A stretch of DNA of 64,000 nt, taken from positions 6,443,547 through 6,507,546 of the forward strand of contig JANVCC010000073.1 of NCBI GenBank assembly GCA_025345505.1, written 5' to 3'. The translations under genes and the position numbers were made by a program. This DNA is from Todiramphus chloris collaris. Its lineage: Eukaryota; Chordata; Aves; Coraciiformes; Alcedinidae. Below the pieces are notes generated by a model that saw only the letters and a program-made list of their open reading frames with translations, had not been told where the DNA came from and made no database searches. Each line of letters begins with the position of its first letter. Positions within the stretch are counted from its first letter, which is position 1. This document shows, one piece after another, positions 1 to 13,538 of the stretch.

Positions 1-3000
1 TGCGGGGCCTCCTAACACCCTGCAGAACCACACCATGAGGTCCCACCTTACTTCAGGTTGTCTCCAGTGCAAAAGAGCATCTGCTGTGCAGCACTGTGAG
101 CTCTGACCACGCTGAAGCCACTGGGATGTAGGAGATGAACAGAGATATGCTGCACAGCCAACAGTGTTGGGTCCTCCCTACTGCTCCCTGGCCACTTGCA
201 CTAAGCAATGGAGACATAAGCTTCATCAAGGGGATGCTCCCGACACCCATCCCAGCCACAAAGCTCTGTTTGGTCAGGTCCTGCCCACCACCACCCCAAA
301 AACCAAAATAAAACCCACACACTTGCAGTTTTGCTACCTGGCCACTCATCGCCATGAGCGAAAAATAGCTCAGACGAGTGACTCCCTTCCATCAAACCAT
401 CTGCTTAGCCAAAGCCCACATCAGCAGGAACCAAGAGAAAAGGCACTGTGAGATGAGCAGCCTCAGTCCAGGTCCCAGCAGACAAAAGGTTCCTCTGCAA
501 CTGGCAAGTACAGGTCTCCCTACCAGAAACTGTAAAAGGCTTTAAGCTGCAGCACTGAATTCAATCCAGTGATTACGCTCCCACACAAAACGTGGGCACA
601 AGCAGGAGATTTTAACCCATCCATCTTCTCTCAAGCAAGCAATGACTGGAAGCACCTCTGTGTTCAAAGTGGAGAGATAAATATATGAAACTTAGAAAAC
701 ATTTTCCTTCTTTTTGTACCAAAGGAATTATTAAAAGAACTTGAACTTCATTGTCTTAGGGAAGTGTTTGGACACTTCGACCACACGCTGCTTCCTGCAA
801 GCTCTGCTGGCCGGGGGAAACATCTTTCTGTTCCAGCCAAGCTAAGGCTGTATTTTGAATCCTTGGTGGAGCGAAGAGTTGACACAGTATCAACATGAAG
901 ATGCCAATTAGTACAGTTTCCCATGACAGCCACTACATCTTCCAGGGAAACTAGAGACATTTTTACATCTTCTCTGGGAATCAAGCTGTTCGTAAACTCT
1001 ATGGGTTCACATTCCTTTCAAGAATCAGAAAAGAGTGAAAAAGCTATTTTAGCACTGAGGTGGAACAAGAATTAGGAGTGATCAAAGACCAAATTAAGTC
1101 ATTCTAGGGAATTAACTTATTAATGAAGTAATATACATAGGTTGCTGCTGTTAAGCTCCTTTTTTTTTTGAGATATGCAATATTCTTCCTGTGAACTATT
1201 TATGACTGACAGCCACCTACCAACAATTTGCAGCTTTATGAGGAGGAAGAATTGAAACCATTAAATAGCAGAAGCAACGTGTTACTCTGCTATAGAGATA
1301 CTTTACCAGGGATACTGCAAAGAGTGGTCTTAAAGTAGACTGACTGTCAAAAGCCCTTTGAGCAACTCCTTTTCCAGCTCACTGAGGTTTAGAAACCTCA
1401 AGGTCTACAATGGAAGAGAGTATCTGGGAAAATACTGGCAGCTGTTACACCTTCACAGTAAAGGTACAGCATGGGGTCGAACGGCTTCAGTGAAAATAAA
1501 GGAGAAATTTCCCTCTGGAGTTTTCCCCAAATGACTGAGAACACCTTCTGACATGGGGCCTCCAAGATGAGATGAACAGAAGGGAAAGTACCCTTCTGTC
1601 TGCTTTGAACCCAAGGCAGCTCCACCAGAAGCTCCTCTGCTCAAGTAGAGAAAACAAGGCCTCTGTGCAGCTCACAGGGACTTTTACAGGCTTGTGCTTT
1701 CCTTGGAGTAGTGGAAAAATGCGTTCTGATGCTTCCTCGTTTTCTGTATGTTCAAAGTATGAAGGTGTTTTCAACCAAATCAATCCTCATACTAACTTTT
1801 CCATAATGCCTCCTGTAAAAAAAATCTTCTAGGGTTCAGTAGGACGTAGAGAAACACTTCAAGAACCTTGCAAGCAGAACTATCACTACAGTTAAACATC
1901 TATTACATTCCATACTATTTTCATATACAGGATATACTGTTTTGAGCCAAGAGCCTTGAATTTCATTTTGTCCTTCAGCCTGAGGCCAGGGGAGTGCAGG
2001 AGTGATGTGTCCATTACCTGTCTTGAAGCCATTATAACAAGCCTTACCAATTTTTGAGGCAGTTTAACAGCATCCATCACGGCTCAGTGTCACTGCACAG
2101 GTCCTGTCTCGGCACAGCAGTCACACGGGCAGAATAACCGAACCACCAGGCTCCAAAGGGCAGGGGGAACTTCTGCCCTGCAGCAGCAATTAGCACCAGA
2201 AAGGTCAAGGTTTAAAATGAGGTTTTGCTGTTTCACTTCGTATGAGCAATTTTGGACTAACGGCTGTCCCATCTCTTCTCGGCACCGAGTAGGAAGTCAT
2301 ACTATGAAAGCCCTGCAAGGCACACCTAGCAATGATTTCATTTTTTACTACTAACACCCTCAGGCATTCTCCTTGAGCTGGCACAGGGTTATTATTTACA
2401 TGATGGTTAGAGAGTAGATAGGCACTGCGCTTTGATCGGGTTCAGGACTGTCTCCAGGAGTCACAGCGTGCACTCAGCCGAGTGGCTGGACACCCACGAG
2501 ACTCTTATTACTAAAAACAGAGGATCTAGAGAAATGCTCCCATTCTCATCAGCTGTACTTCTCAAAGGCATCAGCCGTGCAGCTGCAGATCAACAATTTC
2601 AAGGTAGATGTAAGAGACTGTTTTCATGCTTATCAATTCGTATGTTTGAAACAGTAATAGTCTCCCTTCCACTTAACAAATGAGATGCTCGATTTACTGC
2701 CCATGTTTTTATAGGCTGACATTCGCAATTCACTGCACTCAAATCACAACGTAAAGGATGGCCTTACGACACTTCAGAGAGGTTTCCAGCACTGCTGGCA
2801 GGAATCTCTTTCCACCCTAAACAACCACAGCCACTTGCAACAGTCGGCTCGATCCTGACTTCACCCAGATGCGGGGGAGTTGATGCTTGAGCTCCTGATT
2901 ATGCTGAGATTTTTCACTTTGAACAAATAACGCATGCACCTCCGTATCATCAGATAGTACAGTCACTGTAATTATCTTGTCTCCTTTGATTCTCCCCACC

Positions 3001-6000
3001 ACCACCCTTAGGCTTTCCAAAGATTACTCTTCTTCTCAAAAATTATTACACCCAGGAAGATGACATTCATTAAATACAGTGAGGCATTGCTAATATCGAG
3101 GACGAGGAAGGAAAAGGGATTGAGGTTTTATCCTTTTCATTCAAGAAAGCAGAATGAAATTATTTTTATTGTAATCCTGGAATAGGAAGAGATCAGTCTA
3201 AAGTTTTAAATGCCATAAATCTCCAAAGGACTATTTTTCAAAGACTTCTCAAGTTTATCTTTAATATTTTAAATTTCCTCACAATGAAAATTTATCTGCA
3301 TCTTCCAAGAAGAAACACGACTCCTGGTCTAAACAGGTACCTATGTTATACCCACTCAATGCATTCAAATATCCAGCGAGATAATTCCTACTTCTCCCCT
3401 TTGCCATTTGCATTTAAATAGTCCGGTATTTCACTGGGGAGAAAATTACATTTAAAAGGATATAACCTGTATTAGTTATACTTTCACGAACAGAAAATTA
3501 GAATTACTAAAATAATTACACAAAAGCTCTTGAGAAGCCAAGGGACACAAACAACAAAGGCCAGCTCACCGAGGTTCTTTGACTCTCTAAGATCTACTCA
3601 ATATTATCTGCAACTTTGTAAGTGATGTTGTTCCTCTACAAGTCCAATAGCTGCATTGAACTGATAACACGTGTCTATATATCTTAGGGAAAAGTAATAA
3701 ACTCTGCTGTGAAACACTATTTCCGCAGTATCTTAGAGGAAAGATAACTTTTTGCACAAACTCATTTTTCATTTCCACAGCATTGTCTTCTCTCTCAAAC
3801 AGGATATAAGATGATTCCACAGACAACTTCAAAAATGAATGTTTATCTGAGCTCACCCTTTACACAAAAGCTGCCCAACTCAAGAAATGCATAAGAACAG
3901 AAATGCATCATATACCACCAGAAAGACAACACTAGAACTCAGCACAGCTAAACTATTTCAAGATCTTTTGAAGGCAGAAACATCACCTCCCATGAATAAA
4001 AAGGACAATCTAGCTGAGAAAAGACATTTTTACAAGGAGTGGCTTTTATTCTCACTTTTTCTGTTGCAAAATAATCTGAAACACTGCTAACCACACTGGA
4101 AACCCTTAGGAATGGTGATCTCCCACCTCTTCCTAAACCAGCTGCCATTCAGACATCGCTGCCTTACTGTATTTTCTCCACCTCCTCTGGAAGCATTCAG
4201 AGAAAGCTTTGTATATGGGCTGTAATGGTGTAAAGATGCAGGCACCAGCTTCCACGTGGCAGGGAAATCAAGACGCTCCAGCGCTGTTAATGATGTGAGC
4301 ATCATTGAGGGCCACAAGGACAATCGTTTACTGTACTTCTACAACTCCCTTCTAATTTATTTTCCCATTGAAGATGTCTTTGAAAGATTAGCACTCCTGT
4401 AGTGAGATAATGTCATTATAGTCCTATTGGAACCAAAAAGCTGAATTCATTGCTGTCAGCCGTGTAATGGCAGAGTTAATACCGCTCTTCTACTGCTGGG
4501 ATGGGAGGGAAGCCGAGGTGCTCAGCCCCACGGCCCATGCAAACCTCTGCTCCAGCACAGGGAGGGATACAACACACTTGGTTTGGGCTCCAACAGCAGC
4601 AATCAACAAGGTGTCCTCTCGGGGCCAGCCATACTCCTCATCTTCTGCTCGGCACTGGGATTTCCCCTGCCGTACTGCCTGCACACGCAGCACACGTGCC
4701 CTTGGCTTTGCTACAGGCCCTTGTTAGTCCAGGGCATGCTCCATCACCAGCATCACCGTGCTCCCTAGCACAACACTCACTTTGCCAACTGCAGCTACTC
4801 CCTCCCTACTCAGCAATGCTGGTGCAACTTCAATACTGGCCAAGCAGCAGGTATTCTAATGATTAGAATTTTCATTACAACTTTAGGACTCCTTTCCAGC
4901 ACAACGCTACAGACTGACCCGAATTTAACAAACCCACTTGGAGTCGTAGAAGGAGCAGCTCCTACCATGGGGTTACTCACAGCCCGAGTGGTAAGAACAT
5001 GCTTAAGGGCAATTCAACCCTCTGCTGAGTTTCAGATACTCATTAGCTGGTCACTCACTGGCACCATTCAAGCTAAGTTCCTTGTCCCTATTCTGCTTGG
5101 CAGCCTCATCTCCCCCTGATTTATGGCCACTGACCTGGAATTTCAAAGTCTTGTGAAATTTTTAATGATGCTAAAGACAGTTTTTAGAAACAAGATATAA
5201 CTTCAGAACAAGACAAGACATGTCATCACCAGGAAAGGTCACACTCCTTCAGCCTGGCAGCCTGCTTCAGATGAATGCCCCAACGACTCAGGAATGGCAC
5301 ACAGCTCTGCTAGGACAGCTGAGGGTACAGAGGTATGCCCCAAGGAGTTCAGATGGAAAGAATGAAACACCAGTAGCTTTCAAGCCTTTATTACACATAA
5401 ATACACACTTAATTAAAAAAAAAAAAGTGATCTGTAAATCTATTTCAGGAAGCTTCACATGAATATCCAAACAGAACACAAAAAGCACGCTTTAAGCCTC
5501 TTCAAAAACTGAAAAGGTGATGGGGAAACATCACTAACTGATCTTGTTTTAAGGGGGGAGGAACATTTGGTAGTTTGTGGGGGGGGTTTTTTTTTAGGGT
5601 TTTTTTGAGGGTTTGGCTTGGAATACAGCAAAAACAAAGACTCCCTCTTTTCCCAGAGCTCACACAGCAAGAATGACTGACAAAGACCAACCACAAATCA
5701 GCACAAATTTATGGAGTTTTTCAATCAGCTTAAATCTGCCTTTTCCTCTTTTATTTTAGCAGGAGTGAGGGGTGGGCAAAGATCACTGTAACACATCTAT
5801 CTTAGCCACATCTTTGATATCAATCCTAAGAGTCACTGAATTCCTCTAAGACTTATCTTCTCTGTGTCAAGCCCCACCATTAATCGTCACTTGTCTTCTG
5901 CTAGAGCTGCAAGACAGAGATGAGCTACCCCTGGCAATGGGTCACTACTGGTGATAGCTCCAGTAGCACCTATGAACATCCAAGGACATTTCTTTTACAT

Positions 6001-6530
6001 TAGTATTTAACAAGTATAAAAACAGTAGTGCAAACGAAACCAGAGGAGACTACAGAAACAAGGAAGACTAACAGGATTTTTTTTCAGGCATCATCCTGTC
6101 CCCACCCAAAAAAACTCATATAGAAAACAAGTTCAGAAAACAAGTTTGTGAGCAGCTTTTCCTAAGTTCTGCATTGACAAAGCAAGATCACATCATCTCC
6201 TTGTTTTCAACTCAGCTGCAGGCAAAATGAACTGCAGCTAAATAGTTTCTATGTGATCCCCTGGTGTTAGCTCTTCAAGTCAGTTTTTCTGCTTCTGTTG
6301 AGCCTGGCATAAAGTGAGTGATCATCTTCCCCTATCCTCACTTAGAGAGATCAGCTCATCCAGAGGAATATGTGACTGTCAACATTGGGGTACAGATGGC
6401 AGGTCAATAGTGTCACATATTAGCTCTCACCTGATACATCCAGGTGATGTCTGCATCAGAAAGGAGAGGAAAAAAAAAGGAAAAAACAATCATTGTACAC
6501 CCACTACATGTGAAACAATGCAGCTAGTGG
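1..6530. other. Unique AT-rich DNA, no gene recognised
   Basis: This stretch holds no recognisable gene or interspersed repeat. Open frames here are below about 135 codons, overlap on both strands and match no family I know. Visible low-complexity pieces are a 10-base T run near 1160, a 12-base A run near 5415 and the G/T-rich tract at 5553-5613, listed separately. The part around 4.47-4.87 kb is more GC-rich and open in several frames at once, which reflects base composition rather than coding. It could be intronic or intergenic. Confidence 0.6.
5553..5613. repeat. G/T-rich low-complexity tract
   Basis: A run of six G at 5553-5558 is followed by eight G at 5579-5586, nine T, then GGG, a T run, GGG and TTTGG. 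Two spacers are 9-10 bases, so a standard quadruplex pattern (loops up to 7) is not met, though a long-loop structure is possible. The fragment resembling TTTAGGG occurs once and is not a telomere array. Confidence 0.7.
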
Positions 6531-6749
6531 AAACTACTGGCAACAGTCACAAACTGGAAGACAGGAAGGTCCACCTGAATATAAGGAAAAGGTTGTTTAC
6601 TGGGAGGGTGATAGAACCCCTAGTACAGGCTGCCTGGGAGGCTGTGGAGCCTCCTTCACTGGAGACCTTCAAAACCCACACCCGCAGGAGCGCTGAGCTC
6701 TGTGATCTCTAGAGGTCCCTTCTAATCCCCACCACTCTGAGTCTGTGAA
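6531..6749 (+). mobile_element. CR1 LINE, 5'-truncated 3' fragment
   Basis: This is the 3' end of a CR1 non-LTR retrotransposon on the plus strand. The translation shows the end of the CR1 reverse transcriptase reading frame, including HLNIRKRLFTGRV and EPPSLETFKTHTRR, degenerate versions of the usual 'IRKNFFTERV' and 'ESPSLE.FK' blocks. It is followed by the short 3' untranslated region 'ctctagaggtcccttctaa' and a degenerate octamer tail ('ctgagtctgtgaaag'). Only about 220 bases remain of a roughly 4.5 kb element, as expected for severe 5' truncation. Divergence suggests an old insertion. The 5' boundary is approximate. Confidence 0.88.
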
Positions 6750-9700
6750 AGTTCCCATGCAAGTCCTACAGAGAGCATCCTAAAAGCTAGCTAACTGTGC
6801 TGCAGTTCCCTTATCCTCCACAAACACGATTGCTGGCATTTGCTACCATTCATTCCCAGGAATATTTACCCAGCCTCTATTTAAATACACCGCTGTTATT
6901 TTACTCCATTCTTTGTCTCCAGTTGCTAAACACAACTCAGAGGCAAATAATGGCACTGCTACACGATAAAGTTGAATGATTCTTTCTCTGTCCAAGCAGA
7001 TTTTGAGCCAGGAGGATTTGTTCCTCTCTCCCACAGCAACCCCAGCCATCAGCCAGCTCGAGTGAGTGCACTGCTTGGGCTGCAATGACAGCGCTCGGAT
7101 CCCAACGGTGCCGATTCAACTGCCAGAGCTACACCAGCCAACTGCTGCCTGTGGGACCACAACCATCAACAGCCACACCTCAGGGACTGCCCCAGACTGG
7201 GGAAACATGGGATCATCGTGCAGAGCTGCTCTGCTCAGGGGGCAGGCTCTGCTGTCACCGAATGCAGTGTTGGATCCAGCACAGCAGGAAAGCAGAAGGT
7301 GCCCTACAAGTCTCTCACTTGGCAAAGGACTCTGCCAGTGCTGCCAGTTTGGAGACTGGGGAGCTGGGGGAGGTCATTTCAGCAGCCTGTATCTGTCAGA
7401 CTGATTATCAGGGCAGTCCTACACCGTGAGTGAGGGGAAGGGAGGGGGGGAAAAAAAAAGGGATTTAAAAGAAATTGGAGGGAAGACAGTGAAGTCTGAC
7501 ATTAATGACTCAAATTGCTCAGTTCTAACAAAGGGAGAGACCAGTGACTGCATGAAGCTAAGACTCCTTACACCTCTTAAAACCCTTGGTTAGGTTTCTG
7601 CTGTGGCTGGTTCCAGCCAGAGACTTGAGCATACCCCCAATCCAGTAAGCTATATAATCCCCAGTTATCACTGCCTGGCAGGGACAGGACTCCCTTAGAG
7701 CTGGGCTGCTTTCGTAAAGAAATGTTTACTGCAGCAAGATACAAAGATAAGCCATGACACAGCCAGCATGTGACAGACCATGAGGCTCGGTGTCCTTTCC
7801 ACAGAGTATTAATTTACTCACATAAAGAACAGGTCCAGCTGCAGGGGTTGAGCCCAAACCCCCACGAGCCCTGAAGCACAGCCACGATGGCCGTTTGAGG
7901 GCTGTCCCACTGCTGATGCAGGGTAGGAACCACTCTTCCTTACCAAACTGCATCATCAACTTGAGATCAGCATCCAAACCTTATTTCATTTTTTCCCCAA
8001 AAAAAAGCTATCACAATTTAGTGGAAGCTTTATACTCTGTCAAATCAGCGCTTTGAGGAAGGAAGAACATTCACCACATTTTCACCCCAGCTCAAGTTTC
8101 ATGGAAGAACTGCAAGAGGACCTCTGCTTCTACACACAAAATTGCTCTGAGAATAGACTTCAGTACAACTTTTTACAGCAATAAGCTCCTTTAAGTTCAT
8201 CTTTCTGTCAGGTCTCCTCACTCACTACTTCATAAGATGTGTGTCACTGGGCAGTCAGCAGAATTTGAGCCAATGGTTTAAGTTTAAAAATTGATAGAAA
8301 TTAGGTTATAGTTACATAAGAGCCAGGACAGATTAAGATGGGGAGAAGGAAAAAACCAACAAAAACCCCCCAACAATCCATTCCATAATTTGTTACTATA
8401 TAGAACAGAACCTGCTCATAATGTATAAAAAAATTACTTTCCTCATGACTCTTGCCAGTATGAAATTCTATTTGCTGTGCATTTACTTTCCATTACCAAC
8501 AACATAGGAAGCAAGCTGCAAAAATAGTTTCTCTAAGTCACTGAATTCCATTTAAAAGAGAAAAAAATTGTTTTGGAATACAGCACACTAGCAGAGTTTC
8601 AAACTTTCAGCTGCATCTAAAATACAACAAAACTCCACCAGACTGGGGTAGAGCCACAAGTTTTCTTGGTCACCAAAAAATACAGGTCTAGTTAACAACA
8701 GGTATTTGTCATCTTCCTTACTCTGGTTTCACATCAGGAAGACCATTTGCCCATCCCACTTCCATTTCAGTAACAGCACTCAAGCTTTTAGTATGCGTTG
8801 GTAGTGCTGAGTTGAGCCAACTCTTATTTTTCACCTTTGCACTAAAACACAAGCCAGGCCTGGCTTATCAAAACCATGCCCATCTCGTCAGGGGGTCTGG
8901 AAACCCTGCACAAAGCGCAGGGCCATAGCTGAGACATCAGCAAGTCCAATTCAACCACTGAAGGCAAGTGGTGGAGGGTACATCCACTCCTGTTCTATTT
9001 ATTTGACACCTTCCTTCACTCCAGGTGAAGAAAATACTCATTGCTGTTTCATATATTAAAAAATAGAACACCAATTTGCATACTATGTGTTTCCATTACA
9101 TAGAAATTCATTTAGAGCTGCTCTGCATTTATAGCATAAAGTATAAGCTGTAGAAGAACTGCAGAATTTCCTGATAAAAAAAAAAGAGTAATATCAGTTA
9201 CAGAAAGATATTAAAAAATAGCAGGAGGAACCAGATGTGGGAAATTTATCACAGCAGCTACATATTCCTAATCATGAAGATGACAATATAGCTTTAGAAT
9301 TTAACGTCCCAAGCAAAGAAAGCTGTGTAGGCCACCTGAAGTTAGGCAGACGTACCAAAAAATCCAGAGTATTCAGTTGCCATAGAGCTGTTAAAGAGGC
9401 AAGAGGCTGCACCTTAAAAGAGCAGAACACAGCACAAGTATGAGAAGCGATATTTTTTCCCCCTCAAAGAGAAAGAATAAAAAGAACAAAATTCCTCACT
9501 ATAATTACAAGCAAGGCGAACAAGCAGCAAGAATATGGTGTCAGAGTGAAGAGTACAAAGGTCACATCATTATTTCTCTTTTTTTGACATTGTTTCCAAG
9601 TGCCATTCCAAAATTACGTGATGGTAATCCTGGAACAACCACCACCAAACAGAGTTAAGCCAGTTGTTAAAGCCTCAGTAGTGTCACATCATGTCCTCAC

Positions 9701-10107
9701 ATCAGCAATGCAAGTCCCAACTCCAAGTGGACACTGGTTTTGAATGCATGTATCTGGCACTAATCTCTTTGCTTCACGTTGTTATGGATAAATTAGCATG
9801 TTTCACATACATTCCCCCCCAAAAAAAAAAAAAAAAATCAGAGTTCTCACATGGAAGAACCATACAACAGGGTAATCCAGAGAAGAGAGACATTACCTGA
9901 ACTCATTTCAGAAGAGCACACTAAGTGTTAATGTGTTCGCTTTCTCACCACGTGGGAGCCAACTGAAGAACTGGAAGAACATACCACCCAACAGCTTTCA
10001 CAGCAGGAACACAGAGTCCATTAAACAGCCCTAATTGTTTGAAAAAGTATATAACAAAAATATGTTAAGGTTTTATTTTAACATAAGTGAGCATCAGTGT
10101 GATATTT
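6750..10107. other. Unique DNA between CR1 copies, no gene recognised
   Basis: No recognisable gene. Frames at about 7.07-7.43 kb are open in three phases on both strands, which points to a locally GC-rich stretch and not a real exon. There is a purine-rich run near 7430-7465, a 7-base C run followed by 17 A at 9814-9837, and general AT-rich unique sequence. No known repeat family was recognised in this interval. Confidence 0.55.
9814..9837 (+). repeat. C7 + A17 mononucleotide run
   Basis: Seven C followed directly by seventeen A. No LINE or SINE body is recognisable upstream, so it cannot be assigned as a retroposon tail. The length makes it a likely site of slippage polymorphism and sequencing error. 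Confidence 0.85.
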
Positions 10108-10706
10108 ACCATCCTGGACTGTATAGAAACAGCCTGCCCAGCAGGACCAGGGAGGTGATTGTTCCTCTGCACTCAGCATTGGTGAGGCCACACCTCAAGT
10201 ACTGTGTTCAGTTTGGGGCACCTCAGTACAAGAAAGACACTGAGGTGCTGGAGCATGTCCAGAGAAGAGCAACTAAGCTGGTGAAGGGCCTGGAGCACAA
10301 GTCTTAGGAGGAGTGCCTGAGGGAACTGGGACTGTTTAGTCCAAAGAAGAGGAGGAGGAAAGGGAGACCTTATCACTTTCTACAACTACCTGAAAGGATG
10401 TTGTAGAGAGATAGATGCCGGTCTCTTCTTACAAGTAACTAGTGATAGAACAAGACAGAATGGCCTCAAGCTGCACCAGGGGCAGTTTAAACTGGACATT
10501 GGGAAAAATTCTTTCACTGAAAGGGTTGTCAGGCATTGGAACAGGCTGCCCAGGGAGGTGGCTGAGTCACCATCCCTGACTGTGTTTAAAAGCCATATAG
10601 ATGTGGAGCTTGGGGATATGGCTTAGTGGTGGACTTGGTAGAGCAGAGTTAACCATTGGACTCCATGATCTTAAGGTCTTTTCCAACATAAATGATTCTA
10701 TGATTC
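10108..10706 (+). mobile_element. CR1 LINE 3' fragment, about 600 bp
   Basis: This is one of the best preserved CR1 copies in the window. It starts inside the C-terminal part of the reverse transcriptase. The frame is open for about 60 codons with the diagnostic blocks [20 protein letters not shown] and [16 protein letters not shown], and then a stop (TAG at 10305) interrupts it. Downstream nucleotide sequence keeps the canonical order: the 'ggacattgggaaaaattctttcactgaaagggt' region, 'aacaggctgcccagggaggt', the 'ggtcttttccaac' 3' untranslated region and a tail 'atgattctatgattc'. The tail shows about two octamers of the ATTCTATG type. It is 5'-truncated and non-functional. The upstream edge is placed where similarity to CR1 begins. 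Confidence 0.95.
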
Positions 10707-12719
10707 CCAAACATAGCAACACAAGAGCAAATCTTGATGGAATGGTCAACTTGTTGCCAAAAGTCTTACATCAAAAAGGTATCAGAGAAAACAAAAATAT
10801 CAAGAGGAAGAATGAAGATGACATCCTTTACGAAACACAAAGAGGTAGCTAGTTTACTAAGGGACAATATAAAGAAGAAAAGAGTTTCCAAAATCTCCCC
10901 AAGATTTTTGTAAATTGTCTGTGTTGCATTGACAGCAATTCTGAAAGTTATTGTTGAAGTTGTTTAGACACTGCTTTCTCTGAAACAGAGTCCTGAGATT
11001 CCCGAGATGACATACTATGAAAAGAGACAAACTCACAAGCTACTCTATGCTCAAAACCTGAGTCAGTCACACATATAAGCAATATTCCTCTTTTACAGTA
11101 GGTGCAATAGTTTAATCATTGTTTACCAGGGCGTTCTGCTTTGTTTACTTACAAGGAGACAGTGAAACCCATCGGGTTGTATTTCCTCCTACTAAAAAGT
11201 AACACTGAGGCAAAAGGGACAAGCTTCTAATACTGGAATTACATTTTTCATCCTGTTTCCAGATCCCACGCAGGTACAGCTTGGGTCGGTTTCTTTTCCA
11301 CAGCTCCAAAAGTCTCAGCTGAGTGTCGTCCCCTCCCCAGGCACCACTGCCTGCCCAGGATGCAGACTCATCACGGGCAGGCTGCTCTGTCCCACACAGA
11401 ACTTGAACAAAGATGGGAGAGCCATCATGGATATAAAAGGAAGAGCCCTGGTTCAGACAAGACACTCCACAGATATCAACATAGGATGCAAAACGGCCCT
11501 TGATGCTCTCAGGGAGCTTGAATCATTTTCTGCCTTGGAGGCCAAATCCTCTCATCAAATCTCTCTCCCTGAGATTTGTGTGCTGTAGACTTCACGTACA
11601 CTGTATACGTTCACGTATATAACCTGCATCTCAGATAATTTACCCTTCCACAAATGCTCCTGGAACAGAAGTCCTCAGATGTCGATGACAAAAGGAGAAA
11701 TAATCATTTGAAGAAAGAGCATTAAGGTATACGGAACTATCTGCGACCAAAACCAGCAGGATGAAGTGTATGTGTGTGCCAGAAAGTGACTCTAGCTGTC
11801 TTAGATAAGGGCGGCAGGAATTTGTGAAACCTCTCTTTTCCACGGTTTCTCTACCACACTGCAGGCTGCTTTTTCCTCCTCTCCAACCAGCTCCTCCCAG
11901 CAGAGCCTGCCTTGCAGGCAGCAAGCACCGTGGCATTAGCAAGACATGAGCTTTCCTGCCACCTACCTGAATCTCATGTTTACTTTTCACAAGCAAGGTG
12001 GACATGCAGAAAAGGTTACATCCACCTCTGCTTTAATATATTCTTGGCTGATAGATGAGCTCTAAGCTTCAGTTTCTGCCAAGACCTTTCTCACACAGTC
12101 CAGAGAGGGGAAGCGATACAGCCACAAGACAGGAAATAATGTGTGCAAATGTGACCTGATGCAGATCAGTACCCATGCAGTTCAGGACAATTAATTTCTA
12201 GCTCCTGCCATATTCCAGTACTAAGCCTGCCTTAGAATTACTTATTTTCATATTAGCAGCACTGGCAACCAACTGTTCCAAATGATAGCTTATCAGATAT
12301 GGGTTTTTTCACCCTCCAGGTTGATTTTGCTTTATAAATAGACAACAAAAGAAAGCGTATGAAGGTGAATCTTTCACATAAGGATAACACAAACTGTGTC
12401 ATTTTAAAGCACACCTTCATCTTTACCAACTGTAAAACAAAATTTGAAATATATATATGCTATGAAATTGCAAAGAATAGCAGCCTGCCATAAAAAAAAA
12501 AAAATGGGAGAATTTGACACGATAAGAGAGAAATATGTATAAATGCCAGCCAAGAGGTCATGCTAACAAACAGCTTTCAGACACGTTTGAAGTAGTCATT
12601 AAAATGTGATGAGCTAGGACACAGCTGGTTCCACGGACCGGCACGCAGAGCCATCTTTGGCAACCCCTCACTTCCCCAGAAACAAAGGATGCGCACGATG
12701 CCTGCACATACGTAAGGCA
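10707..12719. other. Unique DNA, no gene recognised
   Basis: AT-rich unique sequence. The open frame on the minus strand at about 11.15-11.47 kb is about 106 codons and matches nothing I recognise. A 13-base A run is at 12492-12504 and a short (AT) run near 12451. No transposon was recognised. Confidence 0.55.
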
Positions 12720-12864
12720 GTAGCTCAGCAAGATTCCTGCAACAGAGTAACACTAGGGAGGTTCGCTCTGAGGAGTCACCTGTGACACACTCCTGCACCA
12801 GCATCACAACCCCCGACATCGCTGCCTTCCGGAGGGATGGGAGGGTAACCCAGCAAACTCGCAC

Positions 12865-12882
12865 TGCGCAGGCGCGGTGAGC
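12865..12882 (+). promoter_or_regulatory. NRF1-like palindrome next to a GTGAGC splice donor
   Basis: TGCGCAGGCGCG at 12865-12876 fits the NRF1 consensus YGCGCAYGCGCR with one mismatch (G for Y). It is followed directly by GTGAGC, a good 5' splice donor sequence, so a plus-strand non-coding first exon could end at 12876. NRF1 sites are common in CpG-type promoters. No transcript evidence can be seen in sequence alone. Confidence 0.3.
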
Positions 12883-13521
12883 CCGCAGCAGGAACCTGAC
12901 ACTGTCTCTTTTCTTTGCCCTCCATGAAACTTAGCAAAACAATCAAAACCGACCAAGACCAGGCTGTTGGAGTATGTCAGATGGGTAAAATATGTCCTGC
13001 TAAACAACACACGTGAGCGTGGTGCTGATGAAAAAACCCCCAAACCTCCAAGCAGCTTACAGGTAAAGTATCCCTGCTGGAAATAGATGATGTCCATAAC
13101 ACTTGGAGTGGACAGAATCACACTGAGGAGGAGAAAAAAGCCGGTGGCTATTTCCAGTCTGCCCGAGAAGCACCCAACACAGCCTCCAGCTGGCCAAGCT
13201 CCAGCCCGCAGCCCTCGTGCTGCCCGCAAGCCCTTCCGTAAAGCCAGCGCTGCCACACCACCAACAGCCCCCGGGCAGGGCAGGCAGAGGGATCCAACCC
13301 TGCCCCAGACAGCACAGGCCCCTCCTCAGCATTGCTGGGGCTGCAGAGAACAGCCCCTGACAGCGACCTCGATGCCTGCGACGTATTGGAGAGGCGGGAC
13401 AAGCACCTTTTCCTCGCAGAGAAAATACCAGCCAAAACTTCGGGGATGAGGGGAGGTCAGAGAGAGAAAGAGCAGCTCCCCGAGGAGAACAGAGACACTT
13501 TTGATTCCTTTCACAGCAAAG

Positions 13522-13538
13522 AAAAAAAAAAAAAAAAA
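13522..13538 (+). repeat. A17 run
   Basis: Seventeen A inside the GC-rich stretch. It forces poly-Lys or poly-Phe into the overlapping open frames, which is one reason not to believe them. Confidence 0.85.

Noticed and set aside
5587..5613. TTTAGGG-like text suggesting interstitial telomere repeat
   Set aside because: Single occurrence, not tandem, and not the vertebrate TTAGGG array.
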